From: Candidatus Babeliales bacterium
GTDB taxonomy: Bacteria > Babelota > Babeliae > Babelales > CAIQNR01
Direction of reading: 5' to 3'
NCBI GenBank assembly: GCA_021735725.1
Contig: JAIPGS010000019.1
Span: 1 to 12,718 of the forward strand
DNA length: 12,718 nucleotides
Shown: piece by piece, positions 1 to 6,245 of the stretch
How positions within the stretch are numbered: position 1 is the stretch's first letter
Layout of the letters: every line of letters starts with the position of its first letter
The notes under the pieces: generated by a model
Told to the model about the DNA's origin: nothing
The model's input: only the letters and a program-made list of their open reading frames with translations
Databases searched by the model: none
Program-made: the position numbers and the translations under genes

Positions 1-1
1 C

Positions 2-253
2 TTTGAAAGACCAGAACGCTCAGGTTCTTCTGATTTTAGAAGACCACGTAGTGAATCTTCTCGCTTTGAAAGACCAGAACGCTCAGGTTCTTCTGATTTT
101 AGAAAACCACGTAGCGAATCTTCTCGTTTTGAAAGACCAGAACGTTCAAGTTTCTCTGACTCTAGAAAACCACGTGGTGACTCATCACGTTTTAATAAAC
201 CAAAAAGAACAGGATCATCTGCTTTTGGTAGACCAGAAAAATTTGAATCTTCT
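2..253 (+). repeat. Four tandem 63-bp units inside a coding tail
   Basis: Units start at 2, 65, 128 and 191, each opening with TTTGAAAGACCA or a variant. Units 1 and 2 differ at only three bases. Unit 3 differs from unit 2 at about a dozen. Unit 4 (TTTAATAAACCA...) is clearly degenerate. The period is a multiple of three, so each unit adds 21 residues without shifting frame. The left edge may continue beyond the window. Confidence 0.9.
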
Positions 254-349
254 ACAGATTCAACAGAAAATAAAAAATCATCTTCTGGTTTTAAAAAACC
301 ATTTACTAAATTCAAAAGTTTAAGGTCATCATCTCGACCTAAAAAATAA
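2..349 (+). CDS. C-terminal part of an Arg/Ser-rich repeat-tailed protein (5' end outside window)
   Basis: The frame starting at base 2 is open from the window edge to TAA at 347-349 (115 codons). It reads as a low-complexity basic tail: units beginning FERPERSGSSDF, then RPRSESSR, repeated every 21 residues, decaying into FNKPKRTGSSAF and ending in RSSSRPKK. An overlapping frame starting at base 3 is also open, but it encodes an implausible Leu/Val/His-rich product. The Arg/Ser/Gly/Phe-rich frame ends right before a terminator and fits a real C-terminus. Tails like this occur at the ends of bacterial DEAD-box RNA helicases and other RNA-binding proteins, where they bind RNA non-specifically. 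The folded domain lies upstream and is not visible, so helicase identity is only a guess. Frame choice is fairly secure; function is not. Confidence 0.7.
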   Translation, partial: FERPERSGSSDFRRPRSESSRFERPERSGSSDFRKPRSESSRFERPERSSFSDSRKPRGDSSRFNKPKRTGSSAFGRPEKFESSTDSTENKKSSSGFKKPFTKFKSLRSSSRPKK

Positions 350-355
350 CCAAAT

Positions 356-381
356 GGGGGCTTTTAAGCCCCTGTTTTTTT
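356..381 (+). terminator. Intrinsic terminator after the repeat-tailed gene
   Basis: A G/C-rich stem, GGGGCTT pairing with AAGCCCC (357-363 with 366-372), is followed by TG and a run of seven T. It lies seven bases after the stop codon at 347-349, as expected for a Rho-independent terminator. Confidence 0.88.
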
Positions 382-433
382 ATCAATTTTCTTCAATGCC
401 TTCTTATATAATTGATTAAATCTACAGGCCCTT

Positions 434-462
434 TTGACAGTATATTACTATTAATTTATTAT
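434..462 (+). promoter_or_regulatory. Sigma-70-type promoter for the secreted orphan at 513
   Basis: A perfect -35 TTGACA (434-439) is separated by 17 bp from TATTAT (457-462, five of six matches to TATAAT). It lies past the upstream terminator and about 50 bp before the start codon. It is the closest match to the bacterial consensus in the window. Confidence 0.75.
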
Positions 463-512
463 GAATAAGATGGGTCAGTAAGATTATTAAAAGATTATAA
501 AGGAGATTAAAA

Positions 513-1190
513 ATGGATGGTGCGAAATTTTTACTTTTTTTATTTATTTTTTTTTCAACACATTGTAGTTACGGAGTTGAAACAAAAAAAATTATTCTTA
601 CACAAACACATATTGAACAATTTGCAAAAGAAGGGAAACAGCTCAATCTTTCATGGTGCGCTTGCAAAGCTTTTCCAGAGCATGTGAGAATTGTATTTAC
701 AGAACAATTAATACATCTTTATTCAAAAAATTATTCTAAAAATAAGAATCTTGTTATTACCTTTTTTGCATCTGGTTATTTATTTTTACAAGAATACACT
801 ATCTTACGTGCACTTCATTGTAATGGATTTAAACAGATTACACCCTATTTTATAGATCCAGTATTCAGTAATAAAGATATAAATAAAAAAATGTCTCAGT
901 TTAAAGAAATTGTAAGACAGTATCCATCAATACAAGAGCCACAGTACTTTATATCGGCAGAAGAATATTTACGTGATCAGACAGCCTCTAAAACTGATAT
1001 TTTGACTACTATTGATATTAAAGATCCACTCATTTTAGAGGAATATCAAAATATTAGAGAACAAAAAATGAACCCTCAAGGAAGATCTGTGTGCACTTAT
1101 AGCACCCTCCTTACAAAAATAGAAGATGCTCGTAAAGAACAAAAATTAGTTGATATACAAAAAGCTTTTACAACTGATATCGATTTCTAA
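513..1190 (+). CDS. Unrecognised secreted protein, 225 aa
   Basis: I do not recognise this protein. The start is supported by AAGGAG at 500-505, seven bases before the ATG. Residues 4-17 (AKFLLFLFIFFSTH) form a hydrophobic signal-peptide core with likely cleavage near residues 20-22. The Cys at 18 lacks a convincing lipobox. Residues 79-118 look like strand-helix-strand: NLVITFFASG, then a helix with QEYTILRAL, then a strand ending YFIDPVF. The pattern faintly recalls the SRR1-like pattern of an aromatic/QE helix followed by a DP-F-S motif, but this is only a resemblance seen by eye. The C-terminal half is charged and probably helical. It has its own promoter and converges on the minus-strand gene ending at 1204, with 13 bp between the stops and no obvious terminator. 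Confidence 0.75.
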   Translation: MDGAKFLLFLFIFFSTHCSYGVETKKIILTQTHIEQFAKEGKQLNLSWCACKAFPEHVRIVFTEQLIHLYSKNYSKNKNLVITFFASGYLFLQEYTILRALHCNGFKQITPYFIDPVFSNKDINKKMSQFKEIVRQYPSIQEPQYFISAEEYLRDQTASKTDILTTIDIKDPLILEEYQNIREQKMNPQGRSVCTYSTLLTKIEDARKEQKLVDIQKAFTTDIDF

Positions 1191-1203
1191 AATACAAAAA
1201 ATA

Positions 1204-2040
1204 TTAACTCTGTTGTTCATACAATTCAAAGGTTTTCAAATCGGAATAAAAATGTTCTGTAAACACTGAAAGTGCTGTTGGAATAGCTACTGATTGCTCC
1301 ATAACTTCTTGATTATTGGTTCCATTTTTATAGTTATACAATAAACTTTCTAATGTAATGCATAAATTTTCTAATGAATTTTTTACATGATTACTTACAC
1401 ATTTCATACGAGTTGCTTCTAATAATGAATCTTTTTCAACCATTTTGCTTCTATAGTTCATATATGCGATAATATTCATTAAAGAGGGAATTATAACTTT
1501 TAATTTTTCTTCTAAAATTATGGCTTTATAACATCGCTCTGCAGAATCTTCTTCTAATGGTAACACATCAGCATCTGCTTCAAGATCTTTCAAAAAAGCA
1601 ATCGTATCTGCTTGACTATTTAAATACCATTCTAAAGAAACAGAGGCCTGACATTTACTCATTATATTTAAAAATTTATTTGAAATAATACTGATAGCAG
1701 AAGATTCTAAAGCTTTTGCTCCAATCCACTTACCACCAGTCATAAACCATTGGCTCCACGATTTATCTTCAACAATTTTATGATATTCTTGAGCTGAAAT
1801 AATTCGATGAGAAGAATCTAACAATCCTTTTAAATGATTAGACCACACCAATCCAATAAGCAATGCTGAAGATCCGTAAAATGCCGCTTTTTTTAAATAA
1901 TGATTTCTAATGCATTTTTTTATCGATTCTTCTTGCACTTGTAAATTTATTGTTTTATACCCAAACAATGTGTCCTGTGCGCCTAAATTAATGAAATTAC
2001 CCATTATAAAAAAGGAAAATAATATTACCCACTTACGCAT
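1204..2040 (-). CDS. Unrecognised secreted or membrane-anchored helical protein, 278 aa
   Basis: I recognise no family. The start is supported by a Shine-Dalgarno AAGGA (TCCTT at 2047-2051 on the plus strand). Residues 1-21 (MRKWVILFSFFIMGNFINLGA) form a typical signal peptide with cleavage likely near GA|Q. A second hydrophobic stretch at residues 52-68 (AAFYGSSALLIGLVW) could be a membrane anchor. The rest appears mostly helical with scattered Cys and acidic patches (LEADADVLPLEEDSAE) and no enzymatic motif that I can see. It has its own promoter just beyond the 3' end of dtd, so it is probably transcribed alone. A hairpin lies in its leader. Export is well supported; role unknown. Confidence 0.72.
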   Translation of the reverse strand: MRKWVILFSFFIMGNFINLGAQDTLFGYKTINLQVQEESIKKCIRNHYLKKAAFYGSSALLIGLVWSNHLKGLLDSSHRIISAQEYHKIVEDKSWSQWFMTGGKWIGAKALESSAISIISNKFLNIMSKCQASVSLEWYLNSQADTIAFLKDLEADADVLPLEEDSAERCYKAIILEEKLKVIIPSLMNIIAYMNYRSKMVEKDSLLEATRMKCVSNHVKNSLENLCITLESLLYNYKNGTNNQEVMEQSVAIPTALSVFTEHFYSDLKTFELYEQQS

Positions 2041-2080
2041 AGATAATCCTTCTGATTAATTTTTAAATTTACTTAACGAA

Positions 2081-2100
2081 AGTAAAAACTCATTTTTACT
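2081..2100 (-). repeat. Perfect 8-bp inverted repeat in the leader of the 278-aa gene
   Basis: AGTAAAAA and TTTTTACT flank the four-base loop CTCA. The structure lies between the predicted promoter (2111-2138) and the Shine-Dalgarno at 2047-2051, so it would form a short hairpin in the 5' untranslated RNA. No T-run follows it, so it is not a terminator. It could stabilise the message or be an operator site. Confidence 0.45.
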
Positions 2101-2110
2101 ACATTATTCA

Positions 2111-2138
2111 AGTATAGAAACTTTACGAAAAAACGCAA
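2111..2138 (-). promoter_or_regulatory. Promoter for the 278-aa secreted protein
   Basis: On the minus strand, TTGCGT (2138-2133) precedes TATACT (2116-2111) with a 16-bp spacer. The predicted start near 2104 gives a leader of about 60 nt to the ATG at 2040. The -35 is poor (three of six) but the -10 matches the hexamer recurring in this window. Confidence 0.55.
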
Positions 2139-2153
2139 TAGAACGCCTTTCTG

Positions 2154-2591
2154 CTAGGATTCAAGTAAAATAGTCACTGGCCCATCATTCACTAAGCTTA
2201 CCTGCATATCAGCCCCAAATTGCCCTGTTTTGACTTTTGGATGCATATTTTTTACTTCTTTAATAAAAAGATTAAAAAGTTCTTCTGCCTGCTCTGAAGC
2301 CATTGCATCTACAAAAGATGGCCTATTTCCTTTTGAAACATTTGCGTATAAAGTAAATTGAGAAACAAGTAAAATCTCACCATCAACATCGGCAATATTA
2401 CTATTTATAGGCTTAAATCCATCTGCAAAAATACGCAATGCAAAAAGTTTTTTAGCCATTGCAACAAGCGTATCTTGAGTATCAGTGTGAGTAAATCCAA
2501 CAAAAACCAAAAGTCCTTGGCCAATTGAACTAAACTCCTGCCCTTCAATCTCTACTGCTGCTTTTTTAACCCGTTGAATCACTAATTTCAT
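2154..2591 (-). CDS. dtd: D-aminoacyl-tRNA deacylase
   Basis: Dtd hydrolyses D-amino acids (and mischarged glycine) from tRNA in the cytoplasm, a chiral proofreading step of translation. The 145-aa length is normal for the family. The sequence aligns end to end with canonical Dtd: MKLVIQRVKKAAVEIEG at the start, GLLVFVGF near 26-33, LRIFADG at 52-58, SQFTLYA at 77-83, KGNRPSF at 87-93, GQFGADMQVSL at 123-133 and the terminal NDGPVT at 135-140. The family's cross-subunit Gly-cisPro lies in that last motif (G137-P138), and SQFT is the other active-site motif. A Shine-Dalgarno AAGAGG (2604-2599) precedes the ATG and touches the stop of the upstream gene, so the two genes are very likely co-transcribed. 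Confidence 0.97.
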   Translation of the reverse strand: MKLVIQRVKKAAVEIEGQEFSSIGQGLLVFVGFTHTDTQDTLVAMAKKLFALRIFADGFKPINSNIADVDGEILLVSQFTLYANVSKGNRPSFVDAMASEQAEELFNLFIKEVKNMHPKVKTGQFGADMQVSLVNDGPVTILLES

Positions 2592-2603
2592 TCATAAACC
2601 TCT

Positions 2604-2975
2604 TTATTTGTATCCTAATTGTTCATATCCTAATTGTTTCCTACTTACTGGGTTTTTTACTTTTTTAAATAAAGTTTCCTGAAAATAAGGATTTGTTCCA
2701 TAGGTTTGACGAACCGTTTTGAATATTTTTTCTAATTCTTCTTTTGTTATTGTACCACCTGCGTCTTCTGCTCCTTTTAAAACTGCTGCAACTCCTGCAA
2801 GAATACCTTCAGTAAATCCAAAATATACTTTTCCTGATCCATATCTATTATGTACTACGATTGTATTTTCAGAAAGAGGAAACGTTACATCTAGTGTTTC
2901 GAGTTTAGACTTTTCTCCTGCGACAAGCAAACAGGTACTTTGCAACAACAATCCAATAAAAAATATTTTCTTCAT
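2604..2975 (-). CDS. Unrecognised small secreted protein, 123 aa, co-transcribed with dtd
   Basis: No family recognised. MKKIFFIGLLLQSTCLLVAGE is a clear signal peptide. The Cys at 15 is followed by more hydrophobic residues, so it is not a convincing lipobox. An AAGGA Shine-Dalgarno lies 8-9 bases before the ATG. The mature protein is about 100 residues, with a Gly/Ala-rich stretch (TEGILAGVAAVLKGAEDAGG, near 55-74) followed by a charged helix (TKEELEKIFKTVRQTYG). It ends in a doubled QLGY motif encoded by a 15-bp tandem repeat. It is the first gene of a two-gene unit with dtd (12 bp apart) and has its own promoter at 3043-3016. The link to dtd is probably only shared transcription. Confidence 0.72.
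   Translation of the reverse strand: MKKIFFIGLLLQSTCLLVAGEKSKLETLDVTFPLSENTIVVHNRYGSGKVYFGFTEGILAGVAAVLKGAEDAGGTITKEELEKIFKTVRQTYGTNPYFQETLFKKVKNPVSRKQLGYEQLGYK
2611..2640 (-). repeat. 15-bp tandem duplication at the 3' end of the 123-aa gene
   Basis: TATCCTAATTGTTCA (2611-2625) is followed directly by TATCCTAATTGTTTC (2626-2640), 13 of 15 bases identical. It lies in frame and produces the C-terminal doublet KQLGY-EQLGY. It looks like a recent slippage product. Confidence 0.75.
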
Positions 2976-3015
2976 TTATTTTCCTTTCTTTCTATGACAT
3001 TACACATTTTAGAAG

Positions 3016-3043
3016 AGTATAAAAAGAATTATAAAAAACACAA
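3016..3043 (-). promoter_or_regulatory. Promoter for the 123-aa gene and dtd
   Basis: On the minus strand, TTGTGT (3043-3038) is separated by 16 bp from TATACT (3021-3016). It lies between the uvrA stop at 3063 and the start at 2975, so the two-gene unit can be transcribed independently of uvrA. The -35 is weak (three of six). Confidence 0.55.
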
Positions 3044-3062
3044 TGAAACGATCAATGAATCT

Positions 3063-5627
3063 TTACTTTGCATATATTTTTTTTAAATAGGTTCCAGTAT
3101 AACTTTGTGGATGTATCGCAACAGTACGTGGTGATCCTTGTGCTACAATTGTTCCACCATTTGCTCCACCTTCAGGTCCCAGATCAATAAGGTAATCTAC
3201 TGTTTTAAGAACATCAAGATTATGTTCAATAATAATCATTGAATTACCTTGATCAACAAGACGATTAAGAACAACTAAAAGTTTTTCAATATCACTATTA
3301 TGTAATCCAGTTGTTGGCTCATCTAAAATATATAATGTTTCTTGGCCACGCTTTGCAAGTTCATTAACCAATTTAATACGTTGCGCTTCTCCACCAGAAA
3401 GGGTAGGAGACCCTTGTCCTAATTTTATGTAATCAAGACCAACATCACACAATAACTCTAAACGTTTATGAAGTAATTTATGAGATTTAAAAAATTCACA
3501 CGCTTCAAAAGCTGTCATATCTAAAATTTGTGCAATATTTTTTTGACGATAAGTTACTTGCAATGTTTCTTGATTGTAACGTTTGCCTTTGCAACTTTTA
3601 CATTCCATAGTAACATCTGCCAAAAAATGCATCGAAACAGTTATTGTTCCATCTCCATTACATTCAAAACAACGTCCATCTGGTCTGTTAAAACTGAATC
3701 GTCCAATTTTATATCCACGCACATTACTCACTGGTAAACTTGCAAATAATTTTCTAATTTGATCAAAAATTCCTAAATATGTTGCTGGGTTAGATCGTGA
3801 AGATCTTCCAATAGGAGCTTGATCAATCACCACCATTGCTTTAAGAATTTCTGCTCCTGCAAGATCTGTATGCTCTTTTCGTGCAGAAGGTTTTTTTGTT
3901 AATTCACGTTCAAGAGCTGGAACAAGTTCTTCCATAATTAAAGTACTTTTTCCCGATCCTGAAACCCCCGAAATTCCACATAATACTTTTAAAGGAAATT
4001 TTACAGTAAGATCTTTAAGATTATGTTTTGATGCATGTTCTAATAGTAAAAATTCTTGAGGTTGCCTGTATTTTTTAGGAGTAACAATTTCTTTTCTTCC
4101 AGAAAGATAGGCACCTGTTAATGAATTTTTATTACTACTTAACGCTTCAGGTGTTCCTGTTGCAGTTACATGTCCACCATGCACTCCCGCAGCTGGACCC
4201 ATATCAATCACAAAATCAGCAGCTCTAATTGTATCAATATCATGTTCAACAACAATAACAGTGTTTCCTTGATCTCTTAAATTTTTAAGTGTCTCAATTA
4301 AACGATCATTATCCCGTTGATGAAGTCCAATACTTGGTTCATCCAAAATATAAAGAACACCACTTAAAGCAGAACCAATTTGTGTTGCTAAACGAATACG
4401 TTGTCCTTCTCCCCCAGAAAGTGTTTGAGCAGATCGATTCAAAGTTACATAAGGAAGCCCCACATCAAACAAAAATTGAAGACGTTTGGTTATTTCACGC
4501 AACAAAGGAGTTGCAACAATCTGTGATGTTTCATCAACACGTAAATTTTTACAAAAATGAAGCGCATCTTCAATAGAAAGATCTGCAATATCTACAATAT
4601 TTTTTTCCTGAATCAAAACAGAAAGTGCCATTTTATTAAGTCGTTTACCCATACAATCAGTACATGTTAATTTTTTTGCATACTTTCCAAAAAAATCAGG
4701 ATATTTTGCTTTCCAAAAATCTGGATCACCTTTTTCCCATGGCCACTCATTAATAATGCCCAATCCTGAACAAGGTTTACAAGCACCCATTGGAGAATTA
4801 AAAGAAAAATAACGAGGCTCCATTTCAGGAAATGATGTTGCGCATTTTAAACACACACTATGAGAAGAATAGAGATACTCTTGTTCATCAACAATAATTT
4901 TAACAAGTCCCTGTGCAAGTTGTCCTGCTTGTTCAATACTTTCTTGCAATCGCGATGTTTCTTCTGGGTCAACAGTTATTGCGTCAATTAAAATATCAAT
5001 ATCATGTTTATAGGTTTTTGCTATTTTAAGTGCCTTGAGTTCTTCTTCATCAGAAATTTTATATATTTTTCCATCTATTTTAAATCGGTAATATCCTTGT
5101 TTGAATAATTTTAAGAGTGTATTTTTAAATTCACCCTTTTCTTGCCGTGCAACAGGAGCTGCAACCAAAATAGTAACATGTTTAAAATTAGCCAATACCA
5201 TATAAGTAATGCTTTCAGCTGAATGTGCACCAACAGCAGTGCCACAATCAGGACAATACAAATTACCTATTCGCGCAAAAAGCACACGTAGATAATCATA
5301 AATCTCTGTAATTGTTCCTACTGTTGAACGTGGATTTGAACCAACTGTTTTTTGTTCAATAGCAATTGCAGGACATAATCCTTCAATGCTATCCACATCA
5401 GGCTTTTTGGCGATTCCCAAAAATTGACGGGCATATGCTGAAAGTGATTCTGTATAACGGCGTTTACCTTCGGTATATAAAATATCCAAAGCTAATGATG
5501 ATTTTCCTGATCCTGATGGACCAGTAATAACGGTCAACGTATCTTTAGGAATTTCTACAGTCACATTTTTAAGATTATGTTCCCGCGCTCCTATAACTTT
5601 TATACGTACTTTATTTTCATGCTCCAT
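3063..5627 (-). CDS. uvrA: Excinuclease ABC subunit A, with a contracted insertion-domain region
   Basis: UvrA is the damage-sensing ATPase of nucleotide excision repair; it loads UvrB on damaged DNA. This 854-residue protein has both ABC modules: Walker A GPSGSGKSS (36-44), signature LSGGEGQR (403-410), Walker B LYILDEPS (425-432); then GVSGSGKST (554-562), LSGGEAQR (743-750) and LYILDEPTTG (765-774). Zinc modules are intact: C259/C262 with C283/C286, and C653/C656 with C676/C679. The UvrB-binding region (about 131-245) is present and E. coli-like. Usual length is about 940. Most of the missing residues fall between C286 and C322, where only 35 residues remain of roughly 120, so the DNA-contacting insertion domain is largely absent. 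Shine-Dalgarno AAGGGGG (5644-5638) sits 10 bases before the ATG. No convincing promoter found. uvrB and uvrC are not in the window. Confidence 0.97.
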   Translation of the reverse strand: MEHENKVRIKVIGAREHNLKNVTVEIPKDTLTVITGPSGSGKSSLALDILYTEGKRRYTESLSAYARQFLGIAKKPDVDSIEGLCPAIAIEQKTVGSNPRSTVGTITEIYDYLRVLFARIGNLYCPDCGTAVGAHSAESITYMVLANFKHVTILVAAPVARQEKGEFKNTLLKLFKQGYYRFKIDGKIYKISDEEELKALKIAKTYKHDIDILIDAITVDPEETSRLQESIEQAGQLAQGLVKIIVDEQEYLYSSHSVCLKCATSFPEMEPRYFSFNSPMGACKPCSGLGIINEWPWEKGDPDFWKAKYPDFFGKYAKKLTCTDCMGKRLNKMALSVLIQEKNIVDIADLSIEDALHFCKNLRVDETSQIVATPLLREITKRLQFLFDVGLPYVTLNRSAQTLSGGEGQRIRLATQIGSALSGVLYILDEPSIGLHQRDNDRLIETLKNLRDQGNTVIVVEHDIDTIRAADFVIDMGPAAGVHGGHVTATGTPEALSSNKNSLTGAYLSGRKEIVTPKKYRQPQEFLLLEHASKHNLKDLTVKFPLKVLCGISGVSGSGKSTLIMEELVPALERELTKKPSARKEHTDLAGAEILKAMVVIDQAPIGRSSRSNPATYLGIFDQIRKLFASLPVSNVRGYKIGRFSFNRPDGRCFECNGDGTITVSMHFLADVTMECKSCKGKRYNQETLQVTYRQKNIAQILDMTAFEACEFFKSHKLLHKRLELLCDVGLDYIKLGQGSPTLSGGEAQRIKLVNELAKRGQETLYILDEPTTGLHNSDIEKLLVVLNRLVDQGNSMIIIEHNLDVLKTVDYLIDLGPEGGANGGTIVAQGSPRTVAIHPQSYTGTYLKKIYAK

Positions 5628-5703
5628 AGTGGCTTTACCCCCTTACAGAAAGTGTATTCAAACATATTTAAAATAGTTTACCATAAATTTATTAAAATAA
5701 TAT

Positions 5704-5732
5704 TTTGCATTTTATATAAACCTCTTTATACT
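5704..5732 (+). promoter_or_regulatory. Promoter ahead of the tRNA-His / tRNA-Pro pair
   Basis: TTTGCA (5704-5709, four of six to TTGACA), a 17-bp spacer, then TATACT (5727-5732). The predicted start near 5739 lies 60 bases before tRNA-His. It is the only convincing plus-strand promoter between uvrA and the tRNAs. Confidence 0.5.
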
Positions 5733-5752
5733 GAAAATCTCTTTGAAAGACT

Positions 5753-5782
5753 TTCAACAAGCTCAATTGTTGGATTTTTTTT
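5753..5782 (+). terminator. Terminator-like hairpin between the tRNA promoter and tRNA-His
   Basis: CAACAA (5755-5760) pairs with TTGTTG (5767-5772) around the loop GCTCAA, with two further weak pairs outside (T5754-G5773, T5753-A5774). Eight T follow at 5775-5782. The form is that of an intrinsic terminator reading rightward, yet the only rightward promoter seen starts just upstream and the tRNAs lie just downstream. It may attenuate tRNA transcription, end a short RNA, or be a degraded copy of a dispersed repeat. Confidence 0.4.
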
Positions 5783-5798
5783 AAAATAAGAATATGCT

Positions 5799-5875
5799 GG
5801 TGGATATAGCTCAGTTGGTAGAGCATCAGGTTGTGGTTCTGAGGGTCGTGGGTTCGAGCCCCACTATCCACCCCA
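5799..5875 (+). tRNA. tRNA-His (GTG anticodon), encoded G-1 and CCA
   Basis: The full cloverleaf is readable. Acceptor stem GTGGATA (5800-5806) pairs with TATCCAC (5865-5871). D stem GCTC/GAGC. Anticodon stem TCAGG/TCTGA with loop TTGTGGT, anticodon GTG at 5833-5835. T stem GTGGG/CCCAC around TTCGAGC. G at 5799 opposite discriminator C at 5872 is the extra G-1:C73 pair that identifies histidine tRNA. CCA is encoded at 5873-5875. Confidence 0.97.
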
Positions 5876-5901
5876 AATTCATTGAAATCAAAAGTTTTAA
5901 T

Positions 5902-5977
5902 CGGGATGTGGCGCAATTGGTAGCGCACTCGCTTTGGGAGCGAGGGGTTGTCAGTTCGAGTCTGGCCATCCCGACCA
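5902..5977 (+). tRNA. tRNA-Pro (TGG anticodon), encoded CCA
   Basis: Acceptor CGGGATG (5902-5908) pairs with CATCCCG (5967-5973). D stem GCGC/GCGC. Anticodon stem CTCGC/GCGAG with loop TTTGGGA, anticodon TGG at 5935-5937. T stem GTCAG/CTGGC around TTCGAGT. Discriminator A at 5974 and CCA at 5975-5977. The C1:G72 pair and A73 are the usual bacterial proline-tRNA features. It lies 26 bases after tRNA-His and is probably on the same precursor. Confidence 0.97.
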
Positions 5978-6004
5978 GATTCCTTTAATTTAAGGAATCT
6001 CTTT
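5978..6004 (+). terminator. Probable terminator of the tRNA pair
   Basis: GATTCCTT (5978-5985) pairs with AAGGAATC (5992-5999) across six bases, starting directly after the CCA end of tRNA-Pro. The following T-tract is weak (CTTT, then AAAACTTTT), so termination may be partial. The stem may also guide 3' processing. Confidence 0.5.
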
Positions 6005-6007
6005 AAA

Positions 6008-6024
6008 ACTTTTAAGCTCAATCA
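6008..6024 (+). repeat. Dispersed motif, intergenic copy 1
   Basis: ACTTTTAAGCTCAATCA. The same string recurs with one or two inserted bases at 7656-7673 (intergenic) and 7109-7127 (inside the helicase gene). A looser relative lies at 5750-5767. Confidence 0.45.
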
Positions 6025-6099
6025 ATACTTTTAAAAGCTGTAAATATTATGATTTTTATAATATATCTTAACGGCACGGTGATTCATCCAAAAATCAAC

Positions 6100-6127
6100 T
6101 TGCCTAAATTCTTCTTTCTGCTATACT
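6100..6127 (+). promoter_or_regulatory. Extended -10 promoter of the DEAD-box helicase gene
   Basis: TTGCCT (6100-6105, four of six), a 16-bp spacer, then TATACT (6122-6127) preceded by TG at 6119-6120, giving the extended -10 TGCTATACT. The predicted start near 6134 leaves a leader of about 112 nt. Confidence 0.68.
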
Positions 6128-6245
6128 GAAAATGTCTAAATAAATGTTTTAAGGGGTGTTAATTAAAATTCAGAACTATTTTTTAGTTAAAATTGGGGTT
6201 CATAATTAATTCTCCGTTTGTTATTTTAAAAACCGAGGAATCTTT
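6128..6245 (+). other. Long 5' leader of the helicase gene
   Basis: About 112 untranslated bases separate the predicted start from the ATG at 6246. They are AT-rich with only short weak pairings (for example AACTA/TAGTT around a T5 loop, near 6174-6188). The Shine-Dalgarno GAGGA is at 6235-6239. I recognise no riboswitch. Long leaders are common on cold-induced RNA-helicase messages, which makes this a plausible regulatory region, but no specific motif supports that here. Confidence 0.35.

Noticed and set aside
1..253. The 63-bp array as a CRISPR
   Set aside because: The units are contiguous, without spacers, in frame and coding.
3..323. Open frame of about 106 codons overlapping the repeat-tailed gene
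   Set aside because: It is the +1 frame of the 63-bp repeat. The frame from base 2 gives a credible basic tail, ends next to the terminator and fits known tail composition.
2133..2150. Possible terminator just past dtd (AACGC twice near a T-run on the minus strand)
   Set aside because: The two AACGC strings are direct, not inverted, repeats, so no hairpin forms; part of it is the -35 region of the next gene.
2719..2997. Plus-strand frame opposite the 123-aa secreted protein
   Set aside because: It has no ribosome-binding site or promoter and is the complement of a gene with a clear signal peptide and Shine-Dalgarno.
4289..4576. Plus-strand frame of 95 codons inside uvrA
   Set aside because: It lies wholly within the complement of conserved UvrA motifs and is a shadow.
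5794..5988. Plus-strand frame through both tRNAs
   Set aside because: It is a translation of tRNA sequence (VDIAQLVEHQ-type), not a protein gene.
5692..6021. Minus-strand frame across the tRNA genes with segments such as GARTHDPQNH and DGQTRTDNPS
   Set aside because: These are the familiar false proteins produced by translating the antisense strand of tRNA genes. Both tRNAs fold fully on the plus strand.
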